Part shown: positions 10,390 through 22,740 of the stretch, in pieces
Position numbering within the stretch: the stretch's first letter is position 1
Layout of the letters: each line of letters opens with the position of its first letter
Assembly (NCBI GenBank): GCA_036417435.1
Contig: CM070906.1
Coordinates: 46,513,396 to 46,577,395 of the forward strand
Reading direction: 5' to 3'
Length of the DNA stretch: 64,000 bases
From: Inia geoffrensis
Taxonomy: Eukaryota > Chordata > Mammalia > Artiodactyla > Iniidae
Translations under genes and position numbers: made by a program
The notes under the pieces: model-generated
Seen by the model: only the letters and a program-made list of their open reading frames with translations
What the model was told of the DNA's origin: nothing
Database searches by the model: none

Positions 10390-12865
10390 ACATTTACATA
10401 CATATGTTTATATTTATATCCCTATACTTGGGAGATTGTCATAGTGTAAATCAGGAACCTTCTCTTTATTGACAACCTCATAATAAAACTCAGGAACCAA
10501 GACAAAAGGAATTGGCTTCAAGGGATCTGAACCTCACTGCCCATACAGGTATTGATTCATTTTAATGCTTTTATGATTTCTGCATTGGCAGAAAATTTCA
10601 TACTTCCTATTTTTTTTAAATAATTCAATTTTTTATTACTAAAAATAGCACATTTGAGAACATTTAGGAAATAGAAAAAGTAGAAATTGCTAATAACTTT
10701 GTACATTGAATAAGCAAGAAATAGCATCCCAGTTATTTCCTTAATTATTAATGAAGTTAAATATTTGTGTTTTTTGAGTAGCTGTGTTCCTCTTTAATCG
10801 AATGTTAATATCCTTTGCCCTTGTAATACCTATTGGAGTTGCTTCCTTTTTCATATCCAGTTATAGGATCTCTTTATATAATAAATATAATTTAACTGGC
10901 ATTTGCTTGCATTGACTTTTTTTTTCAATCTGTTAGAGGTTTACAGAGGCAGGACCGTTTAGTTAATTTTTGAGATCAAATTTGTCCATCTTTTTGCATT
11001 TTGACCTTTTGGGTATAATTTTGCTATGGTTCCTTTATTTTTCACCTCATTTTGATGTATGACTTTTTTGGTGCTAATTCTGACATGCTGAGATGGTATT
11101 GCCCCATGTCTGCTCTGCGTAAGCTTTTCTCTTTCCCTTGTTGAGAAAAGGTTTCTGCCTTCTATTACATTTGACTGTGTTCCTTTGTAATTAACTAAAT
11201 ATTGTTCAGCCAGGTAAGTTAACTTCTCCACCTTTACCCCCTGCCTCCAGCCTCACACATCCCACCTCTCATTCTTTTACTGTATAACTTTCTGCAATTG
11301 ACAGGACTCTTGATAATCACAAAACAGCTGACTGGTGCTATGCTAATTAAATCTAATTAAATCTGGAATTCCTTCCTTACAGATAAAGAAATTTGAGGTG
11401 ACTAAAATGATTGGAAAGATATCTTTATTTTACAAGCTGATAGTTTTTTTTTACAGAACATTTAGAAAAATATTTAAAAGAGGATAAAAGCTGCAAGCAT
11501 GTAAAGCATTCTGTTAACATTTTATTTCTTGTTTTAGTTTTTCTGATAGGTTCAAAAATAAGCTTTTGTTAAGTTTCCTGATTATAAAAATAATTCCTGT
11601 CTATTACAGTAAGTACAGGAAAATGAAAGTGAACAGAGGGTGTAAATTATCAGTGATTACACATGTCAAAAGTAACATGTTAATACTAGGTATATTATGA
11701 ATTTATATATGTACAGACATTTGTCAAATACTTTGCAAATATGTCAGAACTTAAGCTAAAATCTGGATGATAAAAGGAAGTAGGTTCAACTTCCAAAGGC
11801 ACATACTGCTTTCATTATGGCTTTCTCCAAGTTTTCTAAAATCTGTATGTATTAGAAAATAATATGTAAGGTGCTTTTTTCCTAATTATCAAATGCATGT
11901 GCATTAAGAAAAACATTCCATTTTAAAACCAGATAAAAATCCACATTTTTTTCCCACTTGCCAAGAGTAGGATTTCTGTAGATTACCTGCAAAGCAAACA
12001 TATTTAATCATGTTCAAATTTTTCTGGTTTGTAATTAAAATTATCTTGTTCTGATTATAAAGACAAAATATACTCCTACAGAAAATTTCATTCAAAACTA
12101 CAGAAGCATACTATCAGAAGTAAACCCAACGTTCTATCCGCAGCTCAACAATTGAAAGACCTTAGGGTAAGTTAACCTCTCTAAGTTTCATTTTCTCATT
12201 TGTCTATGGGATTGGTGGTGGGCATTAATAATTGTTACCTATATCAGAATTGGAAGGCGATAATATTATAAAGTGATTAGCATAAAACATACACAGAGAA
12301 GCATTTAGTAAGATATTTGTTACTGTCATTGTATTGCATAATTTTTTACTTTAGTTTTGTCTTAATGATTTTCACAAGTTCTTTTATTTGAAAGTGTTAA
12401 ATGTCTATACAGTATTTCACCCATGAATGTGCCTTCATATTTTTTTTCCATTTCCCTATGGTTATATATTTAAATATCTACCCCCAGTTTTTTATCATAA
12501 ATTAAGCAAATTTAATATTCATAAAATTTTATCTCTTATTACCCTGTGATAAATTCTAAGTAAAATCTGAGTCAAACAGTGTAGGCTTTTTTAGGCTTTT
12601 GAAAAATATTTCCAGGATTGTGTGACTATGCGTTTCCACCAGAATGCGTTTAGTGACTATTTCAAAGGCAATCTTGGCAGTTCCAGTTATCTTACTGTTT
12701 GGATTTATATTTCTTTAACTATTGGAAACACTGAATTTTTTGCTTATAGAGCATGTGCATTTTTTCATATGTGAATCATTTGTTCCTGTCTATTATTTTA
12801 AGTATCCTATTAGCTACAAAGACTTTTTTCCTCAATTTATGTCATTTTTATGGGGGCTGGGCTAT
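10390..12865. other. AT-rich intergenic stretch
   Basis: No gene recognised on either strand. All open frames are short and lack any domain signature. No young repeat is seen. Confidence 0.4.
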
Positions 12866-12869
12866 TCAG

Positions 12870-13125
12870 TTTTTTAAAATTCAGATATAATGATATTTGT
12901 TTCAGGCATACAACATAATGATTCTATATATGTATATATTATGAAATGATAAGTCTAATTAACTTCCATTACCACACATAGTTAATACAATTTTTTTCTT
13001 GTGATGAGAACTTTTAAGATCTACTCTCTTAGCAACTTTCAAATATACAATACAGTATTATTGATAGTCACCATGCTGAACATTATATCCCCAGGACTTA
13101 TTTGTACCTTTTGACCACCTTTACA
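12870..13125 (-). repeat. Old L1 3'-end fragment
   Basis: The complement has the texture of an L1 3' region: AGATATAATGATATTTGTTT, CATACAACATAATGATTC, and ACTTATTTGTACCTTTTGACC. It is diverged, with no target-site duplication recognised. Confidence 0.6.
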
Positions 13126-13249
13126 CATTCAGTTTAATAGTCAAATATGTCTGTCTTTTATTGCATTTTGACCTTTTGGTGATAATTTTTTTTACATAGT
13201 ACTGATGTCACATTCCTTGTCCTTTATTGCTTTGTCAGTGCTTATTCTT

Positions 13250-13472
13250 TGTTTGTTTGTTTGTTTTTTTTTTTTTTTTTGCGGTACGCGGGCCTCTCAC
13301 TGCTGTGGCCTCTCCCGTTGCAGAGCACAGGCTCCGGACGCGCAGGCTCAGCGCCCATGGCTCACGGGCCCAGCCGCTCCGCGGCATGTGGGATCTTCCC
13401 AAACTGGGGCACGAACCCGCGTCCCCTGCATCGGCAGGCGAACACTCAACCACTGCGCCACCAGGGAAGCCC
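13250..13472 (-). repeat. CHR-type SINE with 17-bp target-site duplication
   Basis: (TTTG)n and poly-T, then GCGGTACGCGGGCC, a full GC-rich body and CACCAGGGAAGCC. The perfect duplication TGTCAGTGCTTATTCTT occurs at 13233-13249 and 13473-13489. Confidence 0.92.
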
Positions 13473-13675
13473 TGTCAGTGCTTATTCTTAACGTGCCAAG
13501 GTAGCATTTTACTGCTTGTCTCTTGTTCAAATAGCTTTTCTTTTTTCTGGTTGAAATGAAGATGAATTTTTAAAATAAATTTATGAAAATTCCTTTTATA
13601 TTAAGACTATTAATCTTTATTTACAGCAAGTATTTTCCCATCTTTCTTTGAGTGCATGTCTTTACAAGGTTTTGT

Positions 13676-13884
13676 GTTTTTTTTTTTTTTTTTGAGGTAC
13701 GCGGGCCTCACTGCTGAGGTCTCTCCCATTGCAGAGCACAGGCTCCGGACGCACAGGCTCAGCGGCCATGGCTCACGGGCCCAGCCGCTCCGCAGCATGC
13801 GGGATCCTCCCGGATTGGGGCACGAACCCGTGTCCCCTGCATTGGCAGGTGGACTCCCAACCACTGCACCACCAGGGAAGCCCC
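13676..13884 (-). repeat. CHR-type SINE
   Basis: Poly-T then GAGGTACGCGGGCCTCACTG through GCACCACCAGGGAAGCCCC on the minus strand. The short repeat CAAGGT flanks it. It is about 200 bp from the preceding SINE in the same orientation. Confidence 0.88.
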
Positions 13885-14552
13885 CAAGGTATTTTTTGTA
13901 ACGTAGTGAAATTAGTTTTTCCTTTGTCATTTTTTTAATGCTGTCTTGCACAACTTCCCCCCATCATGTGAAGGTGTAATTACCCTGGTATTTTATGTTA
14001 TTGTTATGGATACAGCTTTTTACTAGTTTTCTATTTCCAAGTTATTATCCACTTGTTCCATCACAACTTTTTGAATAATCTTTACTTTCTCACTGAATTT
14101 TTATGCTTTGTAAAAATCATGTAATAAAGGTCTTATTTATAACATGGGCAAACTAGGGTCTTTTTCTTCAGTTATAATATTTTATTCAAGTTCTCCTTGG
14201 CATGTAGATTGCTGTTTTGAATGGGGTTTTGTTTTCACATTATATTTCAAAATATTGCAGTAGTAGGAAATACATGATTTTACCATGTTTTTGTTATTAC
14301 TCTCATTGATTGTTAACATTTTGAGGGGATTTGGGGGGATTCTCTTTTTTTACCTTAGAGAGTCATGTTATCTGCATAGTATAAAAACCTTGTTTCATGT
14401 TATTTGCATCATAATTTGAAGCATTGGTTAATACTTCCAGCAGATTATAGTTGTAACATGAGGCATTGTGCCTTGTACGTAATTTTAATAGGGATAATTC
14501 TAGAATTAGAATTTTAAATTCCTTTGTTAAAGAGAGGTATTCTTTTTTTTTA

Positions 14553-14850
14553 ATTAAAAACAATTTTTTTTATTGGGGTATAGTTGCTTTACAATGTTGT
14601 GTTAGTTTCCACCATACAGCGAAGTGGAGTTTCCTGTGCTATGTATATAGCAGGTTCTTATTAGTTACCTATTTTATACATATTAGTGTATAATGTCAAT
14701 CCCAATCTCCCATTTCATCCCCTCCCACCCCCACCCCCCGCTTTCCCCTCTTGGTGTCCATATGTTTGTTCTCTGTATCTGTCTCTATTTCTGCCTTGCA
14801 AACCAATTTATCTGTACCATTTTTCTAGATTCCACATACATGTGTTAATT
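14553..14850 (-). repeat. L1 3'-end fragment
   Basis: The minus strand matches the 3' end of the artiodactyl/cetacean L1 type also seen at 26.1 and 34.0 kb. On the plus strand it shows GGGGTATAGTTGCTTTACAA, then TTTCCTGTGCTATGTATATA. It is 5'-truncated and joined to a SINE. Confidence 0.75.
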
Positions 14851-15040
14851 TTGGCTGTGTTGTGTCTTTGTTGCTGTGCATGGGCTTTCTCTAGTTGCGG
14901 CGAGCAGGGGCTACTCTTCATTGTGGGCTCAGTAGTTGCAGTGCGTGGGCTCTACAGCGCAGGCCTGGTAGTTGTGGTGCACGGGCTTAGTTGCTCTGCG
15001 GCATGTGGGATCTTAAACACTGCGCCACCAGGGAAGTTCC
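14851..15040 (-). repeat. Truncated CHR-family SINE
   Basis: TTTTGGCTGTGTTGTGTCTTT, TAGTTGCGGCGAGCAGGGGC and GCGCCACCAGGGAAGTTCCC on the minus strand. The middle of the tRNA-like head is deleted: GGCATGTGGGATCTTAAACA jumps straight to the terminal ACTGCGCCACC. Confidence 0.8.
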
Positions 15041-15529
15041 CATACTTCTAAAAATGAATGTTTTGGAATTTCTCCCCTGATTTTGATACCTTATCTGTGT
15101 TGCTAGTATCCATTTTTAAGCATATATTTTAATGGCAGAGTGATGGTTGAAAAAAGAAGACTTAGATATTCACTAAACATGATTGCATACACTAGGGAAC
15201 TGTTAAAGTTGTGGTCCTTAACCAAATGCACTAATAATAGATAGTTCCTCTATTTTCTTGGTAACAGTCTCTGACCTACTACTTTCTAGGGGTTGGTGTT
15301 ATTCTGCCACCTACTGGTTGAAAGTCAAAATCCTTAGATTACAGAAAATGTAGGCTTTTAAAAAAAACCGTAATGACAAAAACCAGCAGAAGTTTTTATT
15401 GTGTATGTGAAAGTTCAGTGTTCAGGTGATACTCAAATAAACGAATACAAAATCCCTATGGTAACTCTTAGTGTATAGAGAGGGTCAGATATGCAGAGAA
15501 AAAAAATTTTTTTCCTGTGGTTCTATTAA
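15041..15529. other. Intergenic, nothing recognised
   Basis: About 490 bp with no gene, interferon similarity or young repeat. Confidence 0.4.
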
Positions 15530-16054
15530 GGAAAATTTTTAAATTGAAATATAGTTGATGTGTAATATTATATAAGGTGTACAGTATAGTGATTTATAGT
15601 TTTAAATGTTATACTCAATTTAGTTATTATAAAATATTGGGTATATTCCCTGTGTTGTACAATATATCCTTGTAGCTTACTTTATATGTAATAGTTTGTA
15701 CCTCTTAATCTCCTATCCCTTGTATTGCCCCTTCCCCCTTCCCTCTCCCCACTGGTAACCATTAGTTTGTTTTCTATATCTTTGAGTCTGCTTGTGTTAT
15801 ATTCTCTAGTTTGTTGCGGTTTTTAGATTCCACATGTAAGTGATACAGTATTTGTCTCTGTCTGACTCATTTCACTTAGCGTAATACCGTCCAAGTCCGT
15901 CCATGTTGCTACCAATGGCAAAATTTCATTCTCTTTTTTGGCTGAGGGGTATTCCATTGTATATAGATACCACATCTTTATCCATTTACTTCTGTATATT
16001 GGCAGTTGTAAATAATGCTGCTGTGAACATTGGGGTACATGTATCTTTACTTTT

Positions 16055-16445
16055 TAAATTATTTGGCTGCATCTTAGTTACGGCATGTGGGATCTTCGTT
16101 GCGGCATGCGGGATCTTTGTTGTGGCACGTGGGATCTTTGTTGTGGCACGTGGGATCTTTGTTGTGGCACGTGGGATCTTTGTTGTGGCACATGGGATCT
16201 TTCATCGCAGCGCATGGAATCTTTCATTGCAGCGCACAGGCTCTTCATTGTGGCGTGCAGGCTCCAGCGCATGCGGGCTAGTAGTTGTGGCACATGGGCT
16301 CTAGAGTGCATGGGTTCAGTAGTTGTGGCATGCAGGCTTAGTTGCCCTGTGGCACGTGGGATCTTAGTTCCCCGACCAGGGATCAAACCCATGTCCCCTG
16401 CATTGGAAGGTGGATTCTTAACTACTGGACCACCAGTGAAGTCCC
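16055..16445 (-). repeat. SINE nested in L1, with expanded internal modules
   Basis: A CHR-family SINE on the minus strand, ending GACCAGGGATCAAACCC, then GGACCACCAGTGAAGTCCC. It interrupts the L1 3' part: L1 sequence resumes as CATATCTTTTTGGTG. The body is lengthened by a tandem array at 16081-16225. Confidence 0.85.
16081..16225. repeat. 21-bp minisatellite inside a SINE
   Basis: Six to seven units of about 21 bp, consensus GGGATCTTTGTTGTGGCACGT. The middle units are nearly identical and the outer ones diverged. It encodes nothing; the open frames through it are repeat artefacts. Confidence 0.85.
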
Positions 16446-17265
16446 ACACATATCTTTTTGGTGTTTTTGTTTTTTCCGACATGTGTTGCTGGGTCATGTG
16501 GTAGCTCTATTTGTAGTTTTTTGAGAAACCTCTGTACTGTTTTCTCCTGTGGCTGTACCAATCTACATTCCCAACAGTGTACAAGGGTTCCGTTTTCTCC
16601 ACAGTCTCACCAACATTTGTTATTTGTGTTCTTTTTGATGATAGCCATTCTGACAGGGGTGAGGTGACATTTCATTGTGGCTTTGATTTGCATTTCCTTG
16701 ATGATTAGCAATGTTGAACATCTTTTCATGTGCCTCTTAGCCATCTGCATTTCCTCTTTGGGAAAATATCTGTTCAGTTCTTCCCATTTTTTAATCAGGC
16801 TGTTAATTTTTTTGATGTTAAGTTGTATGAGCTGTTTATATATGTTAGATATTAACTCCTTATAGGTCATATCATTTGCAAATATCTTCTCCCAATCAAT
16901 AAATTATCTTTTCATTTTGCTGATGGTTTCCTTTGCTGTGCAAAATCTTCTCAATTAGGTCACATTTATTTTCGCTTTTATTTACTTTGTTTTATGAGAC
17001 AGATCAAAAAAATATTGCTACAATTTATGTCAAAGGGTGTTCTGCCTATGTTTTCCTCTAGGAGTTCTATGGTATCCAATCTTACATTTAGGTCTTTAAT
17101 TCACTTTGAGTTTATTTTTGTATATGGTGGTAGAGAATGTTCTAATTTCATTCTTTTACATGTAGCTGTCCAGTTTTCCCAGCACCACTTATTGAAGAGA
17201 CTGCCTTTTCTCTATTGTATATTCTTGCCTCCTTTGTCATAGATTAACTGACCATAAATACATCA

Positions 17266-17367
<102 letters not shown>

Positions 17368-18370
17368 TCAGGGAACATTATTCTTCTAGCTCTGTTCTTC
17401 TTTCTCAAGATTGTTTTGGCTATTTGGGGTCTTTTGTGTTTCCATACAAATTTTAAAATTATTTGTTCTAGGTTGGTGAAAAATGCTCTCGGTATTTTGA
17501 TAGAGATTTCTTTGAATTGTAGATTGCCTTTGGTAGTTTGTTCATTCTAACAATATTAATTCTTCCAGTCCAAGAACACGGTATATCTTTCCATCTGTGA
17601 TGTCTTCAATTTCTTTCATAAGTGTTTTATAGTTTCTGAGTATAGGTCTTTTACCTCCTTAGCTAGGTTTATTCCTAGGTATTTTGTTTTGGTATGATGG
17701 TAAGTGGGATTGTTTCCTTAATTTATTGTTCTGATAGTTCGTTGTTAGTATACAGGAATGTAAGAGGTTTCTGTATATTAATTTTGTATCCTGCAACTTT
17801 ACCGAATTCACTGACTAGCTCTAGTAGTTTTCTGATGGCATCTTTAGGATTTTCTGTGAATAGTATCACGTCATCTGCGAACGGTGAGTTTTTCTTCTTT
17901 TCCAATTCAGATTCCTTTTATTTCTTTTTCCTTTGTGGACTTTTCTAGGACTTCCAAGACTATGCTGAATAAAAGTGGCAAGAGTGGGCATCCTTGTCTT
18001 GTTGCTGATCTTAGAGGAAATGTGTTCAACTTCTCACTGAATATGTTAGCTGTGGGCTTGTCATATATGGCCTCTATTACCTTATGTTCCCTTTATGTCC
18101 ACTTTCTAGAGTTTTATCATAAATGGATGTTGAATTTTGTCAAAAGCTTTTTCTGCATCTACTGAGATGATCATATGGTTTTTATTCTTCAGTTTTCTTA
18201 ATGTGCTGTATCACACTGATTGATTTGTGGATATTGGAAAGTCCTTGCATCCCTGGGATAAATCCTACTTGATCATGGTATATGATCCTTTTACTGTATT
18301 GTCAGATTCAGTTTGCTAATATTTTTTTGAGTATTTTTGCAACTATCTTCATCAGTGATACTGGCCTGTA

Positions 18371-18374
<4 letters not shown>

Positions 18375-18412
<38 letters not shown>
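18375..18412. repeat. (TG)n microsatellite
   Basis: An uninterrupted 38-bp TG run inside the minus-strand L1. Confidence 0.95.
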
Positions 18413-18413
<1 letters not shown>

Positions 18414-19800
18414 TATCTTTGGTTTTGGTTTCAGGGTGATGCTGGCCTCATAAAATGAGTATGGAAGTGTTCCTTCCTCTGCAATTTTTGGGACTAATTT
18501 GAGAAGGATAGGTGTTAACCCTTCTTTAAATGTTTGATACAGTTCACCTGTGAAGCCTTCTGGTCCTGGACTTTGTTGGGAGTTTTTAAAATTATTGATT
18601 CAGTTTCACTATTGGTAATTGGTCTGTTCACATTTTTTGTTTCTTCCCGATTTGGTCTTGGGAGATGGTACCTTTCTAAGATTTGTCCGTTTCTTCTAGG
18701 TTGTCCATTTTACTGGCATATAGTTTTGTAGTAGTCTTTTAGGATCCTTTGTATTTCTGTGATCTGGGTTGTAACGTCCCCTTTTTCATTTCTGACTTTA
18801 TTGATTTGGGCCCTCTCCCCTTTTTTCTTGATGAGCCTAGCTAAAGTTTTTCAATTTTATTTATCTTTTCAAAGAACCAACTCAGTTTCATTGATTTTTG
18901 TTTTTTAGTCTGTATTTCTGCTCTGATCTTTCTTCTACTAACTTTGGGTTTTGTTTGTTCTTTCTCTAGTTCCTTTAGGTGTAAAGAAAGATTTGAGACT
19001 TTTCTAGTTTCCTGATGTAAGTTTGTATCACTATAAACTTCCCTCTTAGAACTGCTTTTGCTACATATTGTAGATTTTGGATTGCATTGTTTTCATTTTC
19101 AGTTGCTTTTAGGTATTTTTTGATTTCCTCTTTGATTTCTGCAGTGATCCATTTGTTGTTTAGCAGCATATTGTTTAGCCTCCACGTGTTTGTGTTTTTT
19201 TGCACAAAACACAACTTTGTAGTTGACGTGTAGTCTCATAGTGTTGTGGTCAGAAAAGATGCTTGATATGATTTCAGTTTTAAATCTACTGAGGTTTGTT
19301 TTGTGCCCTAGCATGTGATCTATACTGGAGAATGGTCCATGTGCACTTGAAAAGAATGTGTATTCTGCTGCTTTCGAATGGAATGCTCTCTCTATATATC
19401 AGTTAAGCCCATCTGCTCTAATGTGTCACTTAAGACCAGTGTTTCCTTATTGATTTTCTGTCTGGATGATCTGTCCATTGATGTAAATGGGGTTTTAAAG
19501 TCCCCTACTATTATTGTGTTACCATCGACTTCTTTTATGTCTGTTAATATCTGCCTTACATGTATATAGGTGCTCCTATGTTGGATGCATATATATTTAC
19601 AATTATATCTTATTCTTGGATTGATCCTTTGATCATTATGTAGTGTCCTTTGTCCCTTGTGACAGTCTTTGTTTTAAAGTCTATTTTGTCTGATAAGTAT
19701 TGCTACTATGGTTTTCTTTTGACTTCCATTTGTGTGGAATACCTTTATCCATCCTCTCACCTTCACTCTGTGTCTCTAAATCTGTAGTCTCTTGTAGGCA

Positions 19801-19819
19801 GTGTGTGTGTGTGTGTGTG

Positions 19820-19850
<31 letters not shown>
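19801..19850. repeat. (GT)n-AT-(AC)n palindromic microsatellite
   Basis: Ten GT units, a central AT, then about 14 AC units. The two arms are reverse complements, so the tract is a perfect inverted repeat as well as a microsatellite. Confidence 0.95.
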
Positions 19851-20119
19851 CTGCCTTATTCTCGTGTCCCTTCAGCCACTCTGTGTCTTCTGATTGGAGC
19901 ATTTAGTCCATTTGCATTTAAGGTAATTATCAACATGATATTCTTATTGCCATTTTGTTAATTGTTTAGGGGTTGTTTTTGTAGGTCTTTTTTCCCCTTT
20001 TCTTTTGTTCTCATGATTTGATGGCTATCTTTAATGTTGTTTGGTTTTCCTTTGTGTGTGCATTATAGATTTTTGGGTTTTGGTTCCCATGAGGTTTTTA
20101 TATAGCAATCTGTATATCT

Positions 20120-20144
20120 CACACACACACACACACACACACAC
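20120..20144. repeat. (CA)n microsatellite
   Basis: A run of about 12 CA units inside the minus-strand L1. Confidence 0.95.
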
Positions 20145-22740
20145 GTGATTAAGTTGCTGGTCTCTTAATTTCAAATGCATTGTACTTTCCTCCCCTCACA
20201 GTTACTGATTTTGATATGTTTTACATATAATTGTTTTGTGTATCCCTTAACTGCTTATTGTGGATATAGATGATTTGATTACTTTTGTCTTTTAACCTTC
20301 CTACTAGCTTTGTGCTTGGATGATTTCCTACCTTTACTGTATGTTTGCCTTTACTGGTGAGCTTTTCATTTCATAATTTTGTTTCTAGTTGTGGCCTTTT
20401 TTTTTTTGCCTAGAAAAGTTCCTTTATCATTTGTAAAGCTGGTTTGGTGGTGCTGTACTCTTTTACCTTTTGCCTGTCCATGAAGCTTTTGATTTTGCCA
20501 CCAAATCTGAAGGAGAGCCTTGCTAGATAGAGTATTCTTGGCTGGAGGTTTTTCCCTTTCATAATTTTAAATATATTGTGCCACTCCCTTCTGGCTTGCA
20601 GAGTTTCTGCTGAAAAATCACTTGATAGTCTTGTGGGGATTCCCTTGTATGTTTGTTGCTTTTCCATCATTCCTTTTAATATTTTCTCTTTAATTTTTCT
20701 CATTTTAATTACAATGTGTCTTGGTGTGTTCCTCTTGTGGTTAATCCTCTATGAGACTTGGTGCTTCCTGGACTTGGGTGACTGTTTCCTTTCCCAGGTT
20801 AGGGAAGTTTTCAAGTATTTTGTCTTCAAGTGTGTTCTCAGCTCCTTTTCCCCTCTCTCTTCTCAACCCCTATAATGCAGATATTAGTGTGCTTATTGTA
20901 GTCCCAGAGGTATCTGTAACTGTCCTCGTTTCTTTTCATTCTTTCTGTTCAGTGGCAGTGATTTACATGACTCTGTTTTCCAGCTCACTGATTCATTTCT
21001 ATCATTTAGTCTGCTGTTGATTCCTTCATATATATTTTTCATTTCAGTAATTGTATTCTTCACATCTGTTTGGTGGTTCTGTATATTTTTTAACTCTGTT
21101 AAAAACTTCTAACTTCTCTCTCCATTCTTCTCCCAGGTTCTTTGATCATCTGTACCATCATTACCCTGAATCCTTCTCCTCAGGTAAGTTGTGTATCTCC
21201 ACTTCATTCTTCCTTCGTCTGGAACATGTTCCTCAGCAACCTCATTTTGTCTGTTTCCTGACCTTGCAGAAGGGGCCTTCTGTAGGGATGTCTTATGCGT
21301 CCCAGCAGCGCACTCCCATCTCATTTCCCATGCTATATGCTCTAGGCATTCCCCCCATGAGGATTGTGTGGGTCTTTCTGGTGTAGTGGGCTGACTATGT
21401 GGGAGGTCTGGTAGGCTTGGTTAGCCCCCAGTGTGGTTGGTTGCCAGGCCCTGCCTGGTGCAGAGGCTGCCAGCTGCTGGTTAGTGGGGCCTTGTCACTG
21501 GGAAGCTGACTGCAAGACCCCAGGGGGGCCACAGGGCTAGTGCTGGCTCACTGGTAGGTGGTGCCAAGGTCCAGAAGACTCTGAGGCTGTTGCCTGCCCA
21601 TGTCCCAAGGTTAGTGCTGGACTCCTGGCAGGCAGAGCCAGGTCCTGGAGTCTGGCTGCAGGGCCCAGGGATCCCACAGCTGGTGTCAGATCACTAGTGG
21701 GGGTTGGGGGAGGTGGTTCCTGACACAGTTGGGTACAGGGTCCAGGGTATCCCCAAGCTTGTTTTGGCCTGCTAGTGGGCAAGGCTGGGGACCAGCTTGT
21801 CCCAGGGCAGGGTGTAGCTAGCTGTGGGTAGACTGGGTCCATTGGCTGCAGGACTGTGGTTTTGAATCTGGTGTCTGCCTCCCTAATGGGTAAGGCTGGT
21901 CTAGAGTGCCAGTGCCTGCCCACTGGTGGGTGAAGCCATGTCTAGAGGCCTCTGTGGGCTTAGGAGGTCCTTATACAGCCTGTCTGCTGTGTTCCCACCT
22001 AGTAAGTTGCTTGGCCTGAGGTGTCCCAGCACTGGCACCTACAAGCTGTTGGGTGGGGTCAGGTCTTGGCACTGATGAGCTCGAGAGAGGATCCCACAAC
22101 AGTGCTTGCCCGCACCAGTGTCCACGTGGTAGAGAGAGCTCCCAAGTATGGCTGCTGCCAGTGCCCATGTACCCAGGGTGAGCTGCAGCCCCCTGGCCCC
22201 CCACTGCCACCTCTCTGAGAGACTCTCCAGGACCAGCAGGTAGGTCTGGCCCAGGCTTCTGTCAGTTTACAGCTTTTTCCCTAGGTCCCATTGCAGGGAG
22301 ATTCTGTGCCCTTTAAAAGGAGAGTCAATGTTGTGAGTCCCAACTGGTGGGGAAATAAAGCCCCACTGACCTTCAAAGCCAAATGCTCTGGGGGCTTGAC
22401 TTCTTGGTGCAGGACCCCCTGGCTGGGGAGCCCAACATGGGGCTCAGAAGTTACTCCTAGGAGAGAACCTCTGCAATACAACTCTTCTCCAGTTTGTGGG
22501 TCTCCCATCCCGGGGGGTATGGGACATGGTTATATCCAAGTCTGCCCCTCCTACCCATTCTCATCGTGGTTCCTTTTTTATGTCTTTAGTTGTAGAAGAT
22601 CTCTTCTGGTTGGTTCTGGTCTTTTTCATTGATGGTTGTTCTGCAAGTACTTGTGATTTTGGTGTGCTCATGAGAGGAGGTGAGCTCAGGGTCTTTCTAT
22701 TCCACCATTTTGGCCAAAGAGAGTATCTTTGATACAACAC

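Noticed and set aside
16081..16225. CRISPR-like array of short repeats
   Set aside because: The units are contiguous without unique spacers, lie inside a SINE, and the sequence is mammalian.
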